A DNA stretch of 64,000 nt from Geomonas subterranea (GTDB lineage Bacteria > Desulfobacterota > Desulfuromonadia > Geobacterales > Geobacteraceae), in assembly GCF_019063845.1 (NCBI RefSeq), contig NZ_CP077683.1, positions 3,402,501-3,466,500 of the forward strand, written 5' to 3'. Both the position numbers and the translations under genes were made by a program. This document shows, one piece after another, positions 54,743 through 64,000 of the stretch; position 1 is the first letter of the stretch, and every line of letters starts with the position of its first letter. Below the pieces are notes generated by a model. That model saw only the letters and a list, made by a program, of their open reading frames with translations, ran no database searches and was not told where the DNA came from.

Positions 54743-57184
54743 TTATTTTGCCAGCAGTTCCTTGATGCGGGCCACCGCCTCCATGGCGTCCTTGGCGTAG
54801 AGGTCGGCGCCGATCTCATCGGCGTACTGCTGGGTGACCACGGCGCCCCCCACCATGGTGAAGCTCTTCACCCCTTCGGCCTTCAAAAGAGCGACCACCT
54901 TGTCCATCTGGGCCATGGTCGTCGTCATGAGCGCGGAGAGCCCCACCGCGTCCACCTGGTGGCTGCGCGCGGCGTCCAGGATCCTCTCGGCCGGGACGTT
55001 TTTGCCCAGGTCGATCACCTCGAAGCCGTTGTTCTCCAAGAGCGTCACCAGGATGTTCTTGCCGATGTCGTGGATGTCCCCCTCGACGGTGGCCATGAGG
55101 ATCTTGCCCAGGCTCTTCAAGCCGCCGCTGGAGAGTTCCTGCTTCAACCGCGCGAAGGCCGCCTTCATGGTGTCGGCGGAAACCATCACCTGCGGCAGGA
55201 AGAAGGAGCCGTTGCCGAAGCGTCTCCCCACCTCGTCGAGGCCTACCAGGAGCGCCTCGGAGCTGATCTGCATGGGGGAGAGTCCCTCGGCGAGGGCCTC
55301 CTCGACCAGCGGAACCACGGCCTCCAGCTCGCCGTTTATGACCGCCTTGGCGAGCCGCCCCCGGATCCCCTCCGGCTCGACCGTTTCCGCGACGGGCACC
55401 GCACCGCCGGCTCCGGCCGCGGGCTGCACCGTGGCGCCCACCGACTGGCCGCGGTAGGCGTCGATGTAGCAGGCCGCGTTGACGTCCTTGCCCAGAAGCA
55501 CCATGGAGCTTCTCCAGGCGGACATCATGGGGGCCTCCTTCACGTTCACGATGGCGGAGGTGAGCCCGGCGGCCATGGCCATCGAAAAGAAGGTGGACGA
55601 GATGAGTGGGCGGCACGGGAGGCCGAAGGATATGTTGGAGACACCGAGCGTGGTGTTGAGCTTCAGGCCGCTCACATGGCGTACCGCCTCCAGGGCGACC
55701 AGTGCCCCCTTGGGCTCGGCGCTCACGGTGAGGGTGAGGCAGTCGACCACGAGGTCGCTCCTCTTGATGCCGGCGGCCCCGGCGCGCTGGGCGATCTTTT
55801 GCGCGACCGCCACCCTCCCCTCGGCCTCGGCCGGAATGCCGGCATCGTCCAGGGTGAGGCAGACCAGGGCGGCGCCGTATTTCTTCGCCAGCGGGAGGAT
55901 GGCGGCGAGGCTTTTCTCCTCGCCGTTCACGGAGTTGATCAGCACCTTGCCGTCGGCGGATTTAAGCCCCGCCTCCAGCGCCTGGGGGGAGGAGGAATCG
56001 AGCACCAGCGGCGTCTGTACCGCGCCGGTGACGCAGAAGACGGCGCGCTCCATGGCGGCGGGTTCGTCGATGCCCGGCGTCCCCACGTTCACGTCGAGGA
56101 GGGTCGCCCCCAGTTCGGTCTGCTCCAGCGCCTCGCGACGGATGTAGCTCACCTTCCCTTCGCGCAGCTCCTGGGAGTAGAGCTTCTTCCCGGTCGGGTT
56201 GATGCGCTCGCCGATCAGGGCCACCGGGTGCTTCGCGCCGATGGCCGCGAAGGAGCCGCGACTGGAGACCCAGGTGGTGCCGTCATCCGCCTTGGGGGCG
56301 AAGGGGGCCTGCCGCCCCGAGAGCGCCTCCTTGATGGCGGAGATGTGGGCGGGGGTGGTGCCGCAGCAGCCGCCGATGACGCGCACGCCGAGCCCGATCA
56401 TGCGATCGTGGTAGGCGGTCATCTCGTCGGGGGTGCCGGGGAAGACGGTGACGCCGTCCCTGAGGATCGGGAGTCCCGCGTTGGCCTGCGAGATGAGCGG
56501 CAGGGAGGTCACCTTCCTCATGGCGCAGAGGATGTCGTAGATGCCGTCCACGCCGAGGCCGCAGTTGGAGCCCACCATGGAGGCGCCGGCGGCCTCCAGG
56601 GTGATGGCGGCCGCTTCCGGCGGCGAGCCGAGCACGCTTCTCCCCTTCTCCTCGAAGGTGAGCATGGCGATGACCGGGATGTCGGCGGAAAGCTCGCGGA
56701 TGGCGATGAGGGCGGCGCGGATCTCCTTGATGTCGAGGAAGGTCTCCAGCGAGATGACGTCGCACCCCGCGTCGATCAGGGCCTTGGCCTGCTCGGTGAA
56801 GAGCGCGTGGGCCTCGTCGAAGCTCATGTCCCCCACCGGCTCCACGAAGCGTCCGGTGGGGCCGACCGAACCCGCCACGTAGGCGTCTTCACCGGCCACC
56901 TCGCGGGCGATGCGGACCGCCTCGGCGTTGATCCGGGCCACCTGGTCCCCAAGACCGTAGTGCTCGAGCTTCGCCTTGGTGCCGCCGAAGGTGTTGGTCA
57001 CGATGATGTCGGCGCCCGCCTCGAGGTAGGCGCGATGCACCCCCGCCACCACCTCGGGGGCAGTCAGGTTCATCTCCTCGGGCGACTGTCCCGCCTCCAG
57101 CCCGCGTTCCTGCAGCATGGTCCCCATGGCGCCGTCCAGAACCAGCACCCGCTCTCTAACCGCCTGCATAAACGGCATCTTCAT
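54743..57184 (-). CDS. metH: Cobalamin-dependent methionine synthase, short form without reactivation domain
   Basis: Transfers a methyl group from methyltetrahydrofolate to homocysteine through cobalamin. Order: homocysteine domain (DGAMGTMLQERG, zinc ligands in GSNCG and GGCCGTTP), pterin domain (LIGERINPTGKK, LDVNVGTPG), cap region with LLVGLDEVGRRFGNGSFFLPQ, and cobalamin domain with the lower-ligand motif DIHDIGKN. It stops at 813 residues; the AdoMet-binding reactivation domain of the roughly 1200-residue enzyme is absent. AGGAG precedes the ATG at 57184. I see no cobalamin or SAM riboswitch in the 227 bases upstream. Confidence 0.9.
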   Translation of the reverse strand: MKMPFMQAVRERVLVLDGAMGTMLQERGLEAGQSPEEMNLTAPEVVAGVHRAYLEAGADIIVTNTFGGTKAKLEHYGLGDQVARINAEAVRIAREVAGEDAYVAGSVGPTGRFVEPVGDMSFDEAHALFTEQAKALIDAGCDVISLETFLDIKEIRAALIAIRELSADIPVIAMLTFEEKGRSVLGSPPEAAAITLEAAGASMVGSNCGLGVDGIYDILCAMRKVTSLPLISQANAGLPILRDGVTVFPGTPDEMTAYHDRMIGLGVRVIGGCCGTTPAHISAIKEALSGRQAPFAPKADDGTTWVSSRGSFAAIGAKHPVALIGERINPTGKKLYSQELREGKVSYIRREALEQTELGATLLDVNVGTPGIDEPAAMERAVFCVTGAVQTPLVLDSSSPQALEAGLKSADGKVLINSVNGEEKSLAAILPLAKKYGAALVCLTLDDAGIPAEAEGRVAVAQKIAQRAGAAGIKRSDLVVDCLTLTVSAEPKGALVALEAVRHVSGLKLNTTLGVSNISFGLPCRPLISSTFFSMAMAAGLTSAIVNVKEAPMMSAWRSSMVLLGKDVNAACYIDAYRGQSVGATVQPAAGAGGAVPVAETVEPEGIRGRLAKAVINGELEAVVPLVEEALAEGLSPMQISSEALLVGLDEVGRRFGNGSFFLPQVMVSADTMKAAFARLKQELSSGGLKSLGKILMATVEGDIHDIGKNILVTLLENNGFEVIDLGKNVPAERILDAARSHQVDAVGLSALMTTTMAQMDKVVALLKAEGVKSFTMVGGAVVTQQYADEIGADLYAKDAMEAVARIKELLAK

Positions 57185-57287
57185 CGGTCGTCACTCCTGA
57201 AAAGGAAATTTGAAAATCGGAAAAAAGCGCTAACGACACAGGACAGCAGGGAGATCATCTCCCGCATCTGTCCACATCCCCTCTCCC

Positions 57288-57312
57288 GCCGGGAGAGGGT
57301 CAGGGTGAGGGA
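57288..57312. repeat. Extragenic palindromic repeat, inverted copy
   Basis: CCTCTCCCGCCGGGAGAGG followed by GTCAGGGTGAGGG; inverted relative to the copy 35 bases on. Confidence 0.7.
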
Positions 57313-57345
57313 GTTGCCAAAGGCTAAATGACCGCAGCCGGCAAA

Positions 57346-57389
57346 GCCCTCACCCGCCCTTCGGGCACCCTCTCCCAGAGGGAGAGGGA
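57346..57389. repeat. Extragenic palindromic repeat (CCTCACC / CCTCTCCC type)
   Basis: GCCCTCACCCGCCCTTCGGGCACCC then CTCTCCCAGAGGGAGAGG. Full form with the small GCCC-TTC-GGGC hairpin, 23 bases beyond the GerMN gene stop. Confidence 0.75.
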
Positions 57390-57411
57390 ACCGGCGTGGT
57401 TCGCTTTTGGT

Positions 57412-58002
57412 TTACTGTTTTTCCGGCGCCGCAGGCGCCTCTTTCTTCTCCAGCGTGAAGTCCGCCGCGATGGGGGCGGAAAGATCCAGGTGCCCCTTCA
57501 GCTCCTTGACCGGCACGCCGTCCACCAAAAACTGCACCGCTTTCACCTGCGGGAAGTTGGCAACCACGGTGTCCACCACGGAGTAGACGGCGCTCATCTC
57601 GGCGGAACTTCCCTCGGGGAGGCTCTCCACCAGCTCCTTCGAGAAATCGACCTGCACCACGTCCCCCTTCAACTGCGCTCCGATCACCCGCGCGTTGTGG
57701 GGCAGGGTGGGCGCCAGGTCTCCCAACGGCCCTACCACCAGCTCGTCAACGACGCTGGCGATCATGTCGTCGGTGGTGTCCTCGACCGCGATCTCGCGAC
57801 CTTCCCGCGCCAGCGACGAGCCGTCCTGGTTGGAGAAGAACAGGGTCACCACCCGGGTATCGACCTGCTCGGCCGGCGCGGCGGGAGGCGTCACCTTGGT
57901 CGCCGTCTCATACTTCCTGAAGACCAACAGGCCGACCACCACCGCGAACACCAGGAACGCGATCAGCAGGACTCCCTTGGCCCTGTTAGCTCGTCTCTTC
58001 AC
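57412..58002 (-). CDS. GerMN-domain membrane-anchored protein
   Basis: A 196-residue envelope protein. One N-terminal membrane helix (GVLLIAFLVFAVVVGLLVF) is followed by a GerMN domain: VTLFFSNQDGSSLAREGREI, then LVVGPLGDLAPTLPHNARVI and VQVDFSKELVESLPEGSSAEMSAVYSVVDTV. The domain is known from spore germination proteins and also occurs in non-sporulating bacteria with unclear roles in the envelope. The start is GTG with GGAGAGAA upstream, inside the end of murI; the 17-base overlap implies translational coupling. Confidence 0.82.
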   Translation of the reverse strand: MKRRANRAKGVLLIAFLVFAVVVGLLVFRKYETATKVTPPAAPAEQVDTRVVTLFFSNQDGSSLAREGREIAVEDTTDDMIASVVDELVVGPLGDLAPTLPHNARVIGAQLKGDVVQVDFSKELVESLPEGSSAEMSAVYSVVDTVVANFPQVKAVQFLVDGVPVKELKGHLDLSAPIAADFTLEKKEAPAAPEKQ

Positions 58003-58825
58003 CGTTCTCTCCTTCCTGCAGTTCCTGCTCCAGGCTCACCTGGTAGACATCCCCCAGCTCTCCGCCGAGGAAACGGTTGCCGACCCTGATGAACCCCGCA
58101 GGGATGTCGGTGACATAGTAGTGGTGATTGCCGCGTTCGTTGGCCGGGCGCAAGAGCCCCTCCGTAGTGAGGATCCGGGCGACGGTGCGGGCGGTTTCCG
58201 CGGCGGAGTCAACCAGGGTCACCTCCGGTCCCATCACCTGCGCGATGACCTCCTTGAGGATCGGGTAATGGGTGCAGCCGAGCACCAGGGTATCCACCCC
58301 CTGCGCCTTGAGGTCCTCCAGGTAGATGCGTGCCGTCATCCTGGTCACCTCGTTGTCCACCCATCCCTCCTCCGCCAGGGGGACGAACAGGGGGCAGGCG
58401 CGGTTCACCACCTCGATGTCGGGGTTGATCCTCTTGATCGCCTTGGTGTAGGCGGAAGAAGCCACGGTGGCGGCGGTGCCGATGACGCCGACCTTGCCGG
58501 TCCTCGTGGCCGCAGCCGCGGCACGGGCGCCGGGCTCGATCACCCCGACGATGGGGATGTCGAACTCCTGCTGCAGCGCCGCGAGCGCCACGGCGGACGC
58601 CGTGTTGCAGGCGACCACCAGGAGCTTGATGTCGCGGTTCAAGAGATAGCGGGCGATCTGACGCGAGTAGCGAATTACCGTCTCCGGCGACTTGGTTCCA
58701 TAGGGAACACGGGCGGTGTCCCCGAGATAGATGGTGTCCTCCTGGGGAAGGGTCTGCACCACTTCCTTGAGGACGGTCAAGCCCCCCACCCCGGAGTCGA
58801 ATATCCCGATTGCTTTCCAGGCCAA
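57986..58825 (-). CDS. murI: Glutamate racemase
   Basis: Makes D-glutamate for peptidoglycan in the cytoplasm. The two catalytic Cys are in VVACNTASAVA and LVLGCTHYPIL, the opening AIGIFDSGVGGLTVL and YLGDTARVPYGTKS are typical, and the 279-residue length is normal. The start codon is TTG, with GGAGAAAA upstream. It overlaps the GerMN gene. The 262 bases upstream (58826-59087) hold a long G/C hairpin near 58950-58995 and no gene. Confidence 0.9.
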   Translation of the reverse strand: MAWKAIGIFDSGVGGLTVLKEVVQTLPQEDTIYLGDTARVPYGTKSPETVIRYSRQIARYLLNRDIKLLVVACNTASAVALAALQQEFDIPIVGVIEPGARAAAAATRTGKVGVIGTAATVASSAYTKAIKRINPDIEVVNRACPLFVPLAEEGWVDNEVTRMTARIYLEDLKAQGVDTLVLGCTHYPILKEVIAQVMGPEVTLVDSAAETARTVARILTTEGLLRPANERGNHHYYVTDIPAGFIRVGNRFLGGELGDVYQVSLEQELQEGENGEETS

Positions 58826-58949
58826 AATCTTTTCTCCAATTGCTGTTTATTGCGACTCTTCGCCACCAGGTCCCAAAGGAGTCGCAGCCGGCATTTCCCC
58901 CGGTAAACGTCCCCCCTCCCCTCGCGGGAGCGGGTTAGGGGTGGGGGCA

Positions 58950-58995
58950 CCGCTGCCTGCTCCCCTCTTTGCAAAGGGGGGAGCGGCAGGTAGCG
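58950..58995. repeat. Long imperfect hairpin upstream of murI
   Basis: GCTGCCTGCTCCCCTCTTTG and its imperfect complement CAAAGGGGGGAGCGGCAGG meet at TTTGCAAA. It lies between the DUF554 and murI genes and may end or process transcripts. Confidence 0.55.
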
Positions 58996-59087
58996 GAAGA
59001 CTGCGCTGATTCCTCTGCGCAGCCGCTTTTGCCTTCATGGAGGCGAAGTACTGCATGTTATTTAATTATTAGGGAGAATGTCAAGGT

Positions 59088-59771
59088 TTACGACACGAAG
59101 AGCATAACCAGGGGAGGCGCCAGGAACACGGCCGGAAGCAGGTTCCCCACCGGCACCCTCTTGACACCCAGCATGTCCAGCCCGATGGCGAGGATGAGAA
59201 GCCCCCCCACCGCGTTCATCTCCTGCACCACCACCGGGGTCAGGATCTGTTGTGCCAGCGAGGCGGAGAGGGTGATGGCGCCCTGGTAGAGAAAGAGCGG
59301 CAGCGCCGAGAAGAGAACGCCGGCGCCGAGGGTTGAGGCGAGCGCCACGGAGGCGATGCCGTCCAGGGCCGCCTTGGCGTAGAGGATGTCCGGGCGGGAG
59401 CCGAGCCCGTCCTGGAGCGCCCCCATGATCGCCATGGCTCCGACGCAGTAGAGCAGACTCGCCGTCACGAACCCCTCGGAAATCCTGCCGCTTCCCTTGA
59501 AGCGGTCGCCGATCCAGTTGCCGAGGGCCTCCAGGCGCGCTTCGATGCCGAGGAGCTCGCCGATGATCCCCCCGCCGATGAGCGATCCGATGATGATCAT
59601 CGGTTGCTGGCTTTTGAAAGCGAGCTGGATGCCGATAAGTAGTACGGCAAGCCCGAGTCCGGCCATGACGGTGCCGCGCACCTTGCTGGAGATGAGGTGC
59701 CCCGCCTTCAATCCGAGAGCGCTGCCGATGACGATTGCCGCCGCGTTTACCGCCGTTCCTTGCATGATCAT
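59088..59771 (-). CDS. DUF554-family membrane protein
   Basis: Inner-membrane protein of about 227 residues with six to seven hydrophobic segments. Family features are GTAVNAAAIVIGSALGLKAG at the N-terminus, GSLIGGGIIGELLGIEARLEALGNWI, SLLYCVGAMAIMGALQDGL and LILAIGLDMLGVKRVPVGNLLPA. Transport is suspected for the family but no substrate is established. I chose the ATG at 59771 (MIMQGTAVN); the frame runs 38 codons further but with unlike sequence, and no strong ribosome site is visible. Confidence 0.8.
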   Translation of the reverse strand: MIMQGTAVNAAAIVIGSALGLKAGHLISSKVRGTVMAGLGLAVLLIGIQLAFKSQQPMIIIGSLIGGGIIGELLGIEARLEALGNWIGDRFKGSGRISEGFVTASLLYCVGAMAIMGALQDGLGSRPDILYAKAALDGIASVALASTLGAGVLFSALPLFLYQGAITLSASLAQQILTPVVVQEMNAVGGLLILAIGLDMLGVKRVPVGNLLPAVFLAPPLVMLFVS

Positions 59772-59878
59772 CGGGCAAAGATAGGAATTTCTCCCCGCTA
59801 AGGCAAGCAAAACCTTATCCCGGTGGTAGCCTATTCTGGTTTGGGGAAAGTATACAAAAATATAACATGATTCCAGGA

Positions 59879-59904
59879 TTGACATTCGAAGGGGAATCTG
59901 TTTT
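59879..59904 (+). promoter_or_regulatory. Candidate sigma-70 promoter upstream of pyruvate carboxylase
   Basis: A perfect TTGACA (59879-59884) followed after 18-19 bases by TTTATAT. The -10 match is only moderate. The gap to 60056 is AT-rich and contains no gene. Confidence 0.35.
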
Positions 59905-60056
59905 TATATGCCTCCCTTTGAATACACGATTAAACCCTCAAAACTTAAAAGGAAATTGGTTTTACCAATATAGTCATGGGTGTTTTAAAACGGCAATAAA
60001 ATTTCCATCATTTGTTTTAGTCTCGGTAAAAAAATACCCCCACTAAAGGAGCGGAA

Positions 60057-63000
60057 ATGGAAGCACGGAAATTCAGGAAGGTGATGGCAGCTAACCGCGG
60101 GGAGATCGCGATCAGGATCTTCCGCGCCTGCACCGAACTCGGCATCAGCACGGTTGCCATCTATTCGGAAGAGGACAAGCTCTCGCTGCACCGCTACAAG
60201 GCTGATGAAGCGTACCAGGTCGGCAAGGGGAAAGCCCCCATCGACGCCTACCTCGGCATCGACGAGATCATCGCCCTGGCCAAAAAGCGCGATGTCGACG
60301 CCATCCATCCCGGTTACGGCTTCCTGGCCGAAAACGCCGAGTTCGCCGAGAAGTGCGAGCAAAACGGCATCGCCTTCATCGGGCCGACCGCGGAGATGCA
60401 GCGCGCCCTGGGGGACAAGGTGGCCGCGAGGAAGGTGGCCAAGGCCGCCGGGGTCGCCACCGTCCCCGGCACCGAGGAGCCGATCGTCCACGAGGAAGAG
60501 GCCCTCATCTTCGCCAAGAACCACGGCTACCCGATCATCATCAAGGCGGCGGCCGGCGGCGGCGGGCGCGGCATGCGTGTCGCCACCAACCAGAAGGAGC
60601 TTCTGGAGGGGCTGCAGTCGGCCTCTTCCGAGGCGAAGGCATCCTTCGGCGACCCCTCCGTGTTCCTGGAGCGCTACCTGAAAAACCCCAAGCACATCGA
60701 GGTGCAGGTGTTAGGCGACGGCTACGGCAGCCTGGTGCACTTCTACGAGCGCGACTGCTCCATCCAGCGCCGCCACCAGAAGGTGGTCGAGTTCGCCCCC
60801 TCCCTGGCGCTCCCCGGCGACACCCGCCTCGCCCTGTGCACCGATGCCCTGAAGATCGCCAAGCAGGTGGGGTACCGTAACGCCGGCACCGTCGAGTTCC
60901 TCCTGGACGAGGAAGGGCGCTACTACTTCATCGAGATGAACCCACGCATCCAGGTCGAGCACACGGTCACCGAGATGATCACCGGCCGCAACCTGGTGCA
61001 GGCGCAGATCCTGATCGCCGAGGGGAAACGCCTCTCCGACCCGGAGATCAACATCCCCAACCAGGGCTCCATCGAGATGCGCGGCTTCGCCATCCAGTGC
61101 CGCATCACCACCGAGGACCCCACCAACAACTTCGCGCCCGACTTCGGGACGCTGACCACCTACCGCAGCTCCGCAGGGTGCGGGGTGCGTCTCGACGCGG
61201 GCAACGCCTTCACCGGCGCCCAGATCACGCCGCACTACGACTCTTTGCTGGTCAAGGTCAGCTCCTGGGGGCTCACCTTCACCGAGGCCGCCCACATCAT
61301 GGACCGAAGCCTCCAGGAATTCCGCGTGCGCGGCGTGAAGACCAACATCGGCTTTTTGGAGAACGTGATCACCCACCCGGTGTTCCTGGCCGGCGAGTGC
61401 AACACCTCCTTCATCGACCAGCACCCGGAACTTTTGGTGATCCCGGAGAAGAAGGACCGCGCCAACAAGGTGCTCAACTTCCTGGGCGACGTCATCGTGA
61501 ACGGCTCGGCCGGCGTCGCGAAGCCGCTGCGCTCCGCGGAGCTCATCGAGGCGGCCGTGCCGCAGATCGACCTCTTCGCGGAAAAGCCCAAGGGAACCAA
61601 GGACATCCTGCGCGAGAAGGGGGCCGAGGGGCTCGCCACGTGGGTGCTGGAGCAGAAGAAGCTCCTCCTCACCGACACCACCATGCGCGACGCGCACCAG
61701 TCGCTTTTGGCCACCCGCGTCAGAACCTATGACCTGTTGAAAATCGCGGACGCCACCTCGCACCTGGCGAGCGACCTCTTCTCCCTGGAGCTCTGGGGAG
61801 GGGCTACCTTCGACGTTTCCATGCGCTTTTTGAAGGAAGATCCCTGGCAGAGGCTGCACGCCCTCACCGAGGCGATCCCCAACGTCCTGTTCCAGATGCT
61901 TTTGCGCGGCTCCAACGCCGTCGGCTACACCAACTACCCGGACAACGTGGTGCAGCGCTTCGTGGCGCAGGCAGCCGAGTCCGGCGTGGACGTCTTCCGC
62001 GTCTTCGATTCGCTCAACTGGACCCGCGGCATGCAGGTGGCCATGGAGGCGGTGCAGAAGTCCGGCAAGATCTGCGAGGCGGCCATCTGCTACACCGGCG
62101 ATATCTCCGACCCGGCCCGCACCAAGTACCCGCTCTCCTACTACGTCTCGATGGCGAAGGAACTGGAGAAGATGGGGGCGCACATCCTGGCCATCAAGGA
62201 CATGGCGGGCCTTCTGAAGCCGTACGCCGGCTACCAGCTGGTCAAGGCGCTCAAGGAGGAGATCGGCATCCCGGTGCACCTGCACACCCACGACACCTCC
62301 GGCAACGGCGGCGCGCTCCTGCTCATGGCCGCGCAGGCCGGGGTCGACATCGTCGACGCGGCGCTCTCCTCTATCTCCGGTCTCACCTCGCAGCCCAACC
62401 TGAACGCGCTGGTGGCGACCCTGAAGGGGACCGACTTCGACCCGCAGGTGAACGAGCGCGGCCTGCAGCAGCTGGCCAACTACTGGGAGACGGTGCGCGA
62501 CTACTACGCGCCGTTCGAGTCCGGCCTGAAAAGCGGCACCGCCGAGGTGTACCACCACGAGATCCCGGGGGGGCAGTACTCCAACTACAAGCCGCAGGTC
62601 GCCGGCCTCGGCCTCATCGAACGCTGGGAAGAGTGCAAGGAGATGTACCACAAGGTGAACCTCCTCTTCGGCGACGTGGTCAAGGTGACCCCTTCCTCCA
62701 AGGTGGTTGGGGACATGGCCATGTTCCTGGTGAAGAACAACCTGGAGCCCGCGGACGTCTTCAACCAGGACGCCGACCTCGCCTTCCCCGAATCGGTGGT
62801 CGGCTTCTTCAAGGGGATGATCGGCCAGCCCTACCAGGGTTTCCCCAAGGAGCTGCAGAAGATCATCCTCAAGGGGCAGGAGCCCATCACCTGCCGCCCG
62901 GGCGAGCTCCTGGAGCCGGCCGACTTCGAGAAGGAGCGCGCCGCTGCCGAGGCCAAGGTGGGGCACCCGGTGAACGACGAGGAGCTCATGTCCTACATGA

Positions 63001-63504
63001 TGTACCCGAGCGTCTACGTGGAGTACGCCAAGCACCGCCAGGAGTTCTCCGACGTCTCCGTGATCCCGACCCCCATATTCTTCTACGGCCTCGAGCCGGG
63101 GCAGGAGACCTCGATAGAGCTCCAGCCCGGCAAGACGCTCATCGTGAAGCTCAACGCGATCGGCAAGACCCAGCCCGACGGCACCAAGAAGATCTACTTC
63201 GAGCTCAACGGCAACGCGAGGAGCGTCACGGTGCGCGACCAGTCGGTGCAAAGCGACGAGGCCGGCCACGAGAAGGCGGACAAGTCCAATCCCAAGCATG
63301 TCGGCGCCCCCATGCCCGGCAAGGTGATCAAGCTCAACGTGAAAGTCGGTGACGCGGTGAAAGCGGGCGATATTCTCGCGCTCACCGAGGCCATGAAGTC
63401 GGAGACGGAAGGGGGCGGTGAAAGAGGACGGCGCGGTCGCCGAGGTGAAGTGCAAGGAAGGGGGCAAGGTGGAAAAAGAGGAGCTCCTTTTCGTTATGGC
63501 ATAA
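60057..63504 (+). CDS. pyc: Pyruvate carboxylase, with a single-base frameshift in the biotinyl domain
   Basis: Carboxylates pyruvate to oxaloacetate. Residues 1-455 are biotin carboxylase (AAGGGGRGMR, FIEMNPRIQVEHTVTE), 530-830 carboxyltransferase (DTTMRDAHQSLLATR, metal-site HLHTHDTSGNG), then the tetramerisation region and, from about 1070, the biotinyl domain with Lys1114 in TEAMKSET. After this the frame as given runs to 63590 through GGGERGRRGRRGE, unlike the family. Removing one G from the run at 63411-63415 restores VKEDGAVAEVKCKEGGKVEK and a stop at 63502-63504, giving the usual 1148 residues. The residue after the biotin Lys is Ser, where Met is usual. GGAG precedes the ATG. Confidence 0.88.
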
Positions 63505-63521
63505 CCAAACCTGCTACTGTC

Positions 63522-63549
63522 AAAGGGGAGCTTCGGCTCCCCTTTTTTT
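63522..63549 (+). terminator. Terminator of pyc
   Basis: AAAGGGGAGC, TTCG loop, GCTCCCCTTTTTTT. It starts 17 bases after the restored stop codon, which supports 63504 as the real end of the gene. Confidence 0.9.
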
Positions 63550-64000
63550 ATGATCTAACGCCGGCGCCAAATGGTTGGCGCCCCCAGTAATCACGCCACT
63601 TTTCGCTGCTCAAAATTAGTGCAATTTGCTGGAGTGGTCCCCATTACGCCGTTTTCATGCCGCGCCCCCCGATTTCTCCACATGGTTTTCCACAGCTGAC
63701 GTGGATAGAAGAACTACTGCCAGAGGCAATCTACACTGTAAACGCCGATAAAGCCTTGATAGTTGTCCACTTTGGCCCTGACAGAGCCCGTTTCGACAAT
63801 ATATTGACGCCCGGCGGCCGTCCCACTCCGCCGCCCCGGCGGTTGCGGATCGACACCCCCACAGAAAAGCCCTCGATTACAGGCAGATACAAAACAGCAC
63901 ACTCATAAAAATTAATTTATACTACTTTAAAGCCGGAATTTCCGTGAAAAGAAACCAGAGCATTGGCAGATTCAAATGGTAAATTGCTATACGCCTCGTT
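63550..64000. other. Gap after pyc, no supported gene
   Basis: About 450 bases, more AT-rich from 63890 on. A short open frame at 63657-63908 (83 codons, Pro/Arg-rich, no ribosome site) has no family resemblance and is not called. A gene may begin beyond the right edge. Confidence 0.4.

Noticed and set aside
57185-57411. Cobalamin or SAM riboswitch upstream of metH
   Set aside because: The region holds palindromic repeats and a short GGGAGA/TCTCCC stem but no B12-box or S-box sequence.
60711-63467. 918-codon open frame on the minus strand
   Set aside because: Shadow of pyruvate carboxylase, which has clear catalytic motifs on the plus strand.
63657-63908. 83-codon open frame after pyc
   Set aside because: No ribosome site, Pro/Arg-rich low-information sequence and no family resemblance.

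Overview
The window looks like chromosomal DNA of a Geobacteraceae member (Geobacter / Citrifermentans / Geomonas type). Supporting signs are a 12-heme c-type cytochrome, a sensor kinase with a periplasmic heme-c motif, three sigma-54 activators with candidate -24/-12 promoters, a tungsten-type aldehyde:ferredoxin oxidoreductase, pyruvate carboxylase, a short MetH, GC-rich coding sequence, and extragenic palindromes built on CCTCTCCC...GGGAGAGG. Species is not claimed. I saw no rRNA, tRNA, CRISPR array, prophage or intact insertion sequence.

Layout. 1-9.5 kb: a membrane hybrid histidine kinase running off the left edge, a 1917-residue secreted subtilase with many accessory domains, and a Nudix hydrolase. 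9.9-25.8 kb: an amino-acid catabolism block with gabT divergent from a PAS sigma-54 activator, the livKHMGF transporter (with a candidate sigma-54 promoter and a 20-bp palindrome upstream), then a tight operon of MoaD-like carrier, aldehyde:ferredoxin oxidoreductase, large glutamate dehydrogenase (frameshifted here), universal stress protein and D-2-hydroxyacid dehydrogenase. 25.8-27.1 kb: a TRL-like lipoprotein and a VapBC toxin-antitoxin pair. 27.1-34.8 kb: an unusual sigma-54 activator divergent from amidohydrolase, a three-domain Aas-type phospholipid repair protein and a YiiX-like cysteine hydrolase. 35.0-37.0 kb: a ferredoxin-nitroreductase and a flavoprotein divergent from an HxlR regulator. 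37.2-46.7 kb: a Tyr/Trp/Arg-rich secreted protein, the dodecaheme cytochrome, a TolB-like propeller protein, Pal lipoprotein, a short-chain dehydrogenase, a degenerate double receiver and a DUF362 ferredoxin. 46.8-57.2 kb, all minus strand: a beta-barrel, an NtrC-type regulator, its heme-c sensor kinase, a pseudopilin, a split transketolase, a conserved unknown and metH. 57.4-63.5 kb: GerMN protein, MurI, DUF554 protein and pyruvate carboxylase (C-terminal frameshift).

How the genes work together. The 10-26 kb block reads as uptake and oxidation of amino acids: Liv imports branched-chain amino acids, GabT and glutamate dehydrogenase remove amino groups, and the oxidoreductase plus hydroxyacid dehydrogenase handle the aldehydes and 2-oxo/2-hydroxy acids. 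The 27-35 kb block joins envelope-lipid and hydrolase functions under a probable dedicated sigma-54 activator. The 46-52 kb block couples a redox-sensing two-component pair to a pseudopilin and an outer-membrane barrel. Two long genes (glutamate dehydrogenase and pyruvate carboxylase) each carry a single-base shift in or beside a G-run, which may be sequence error or real mutation.
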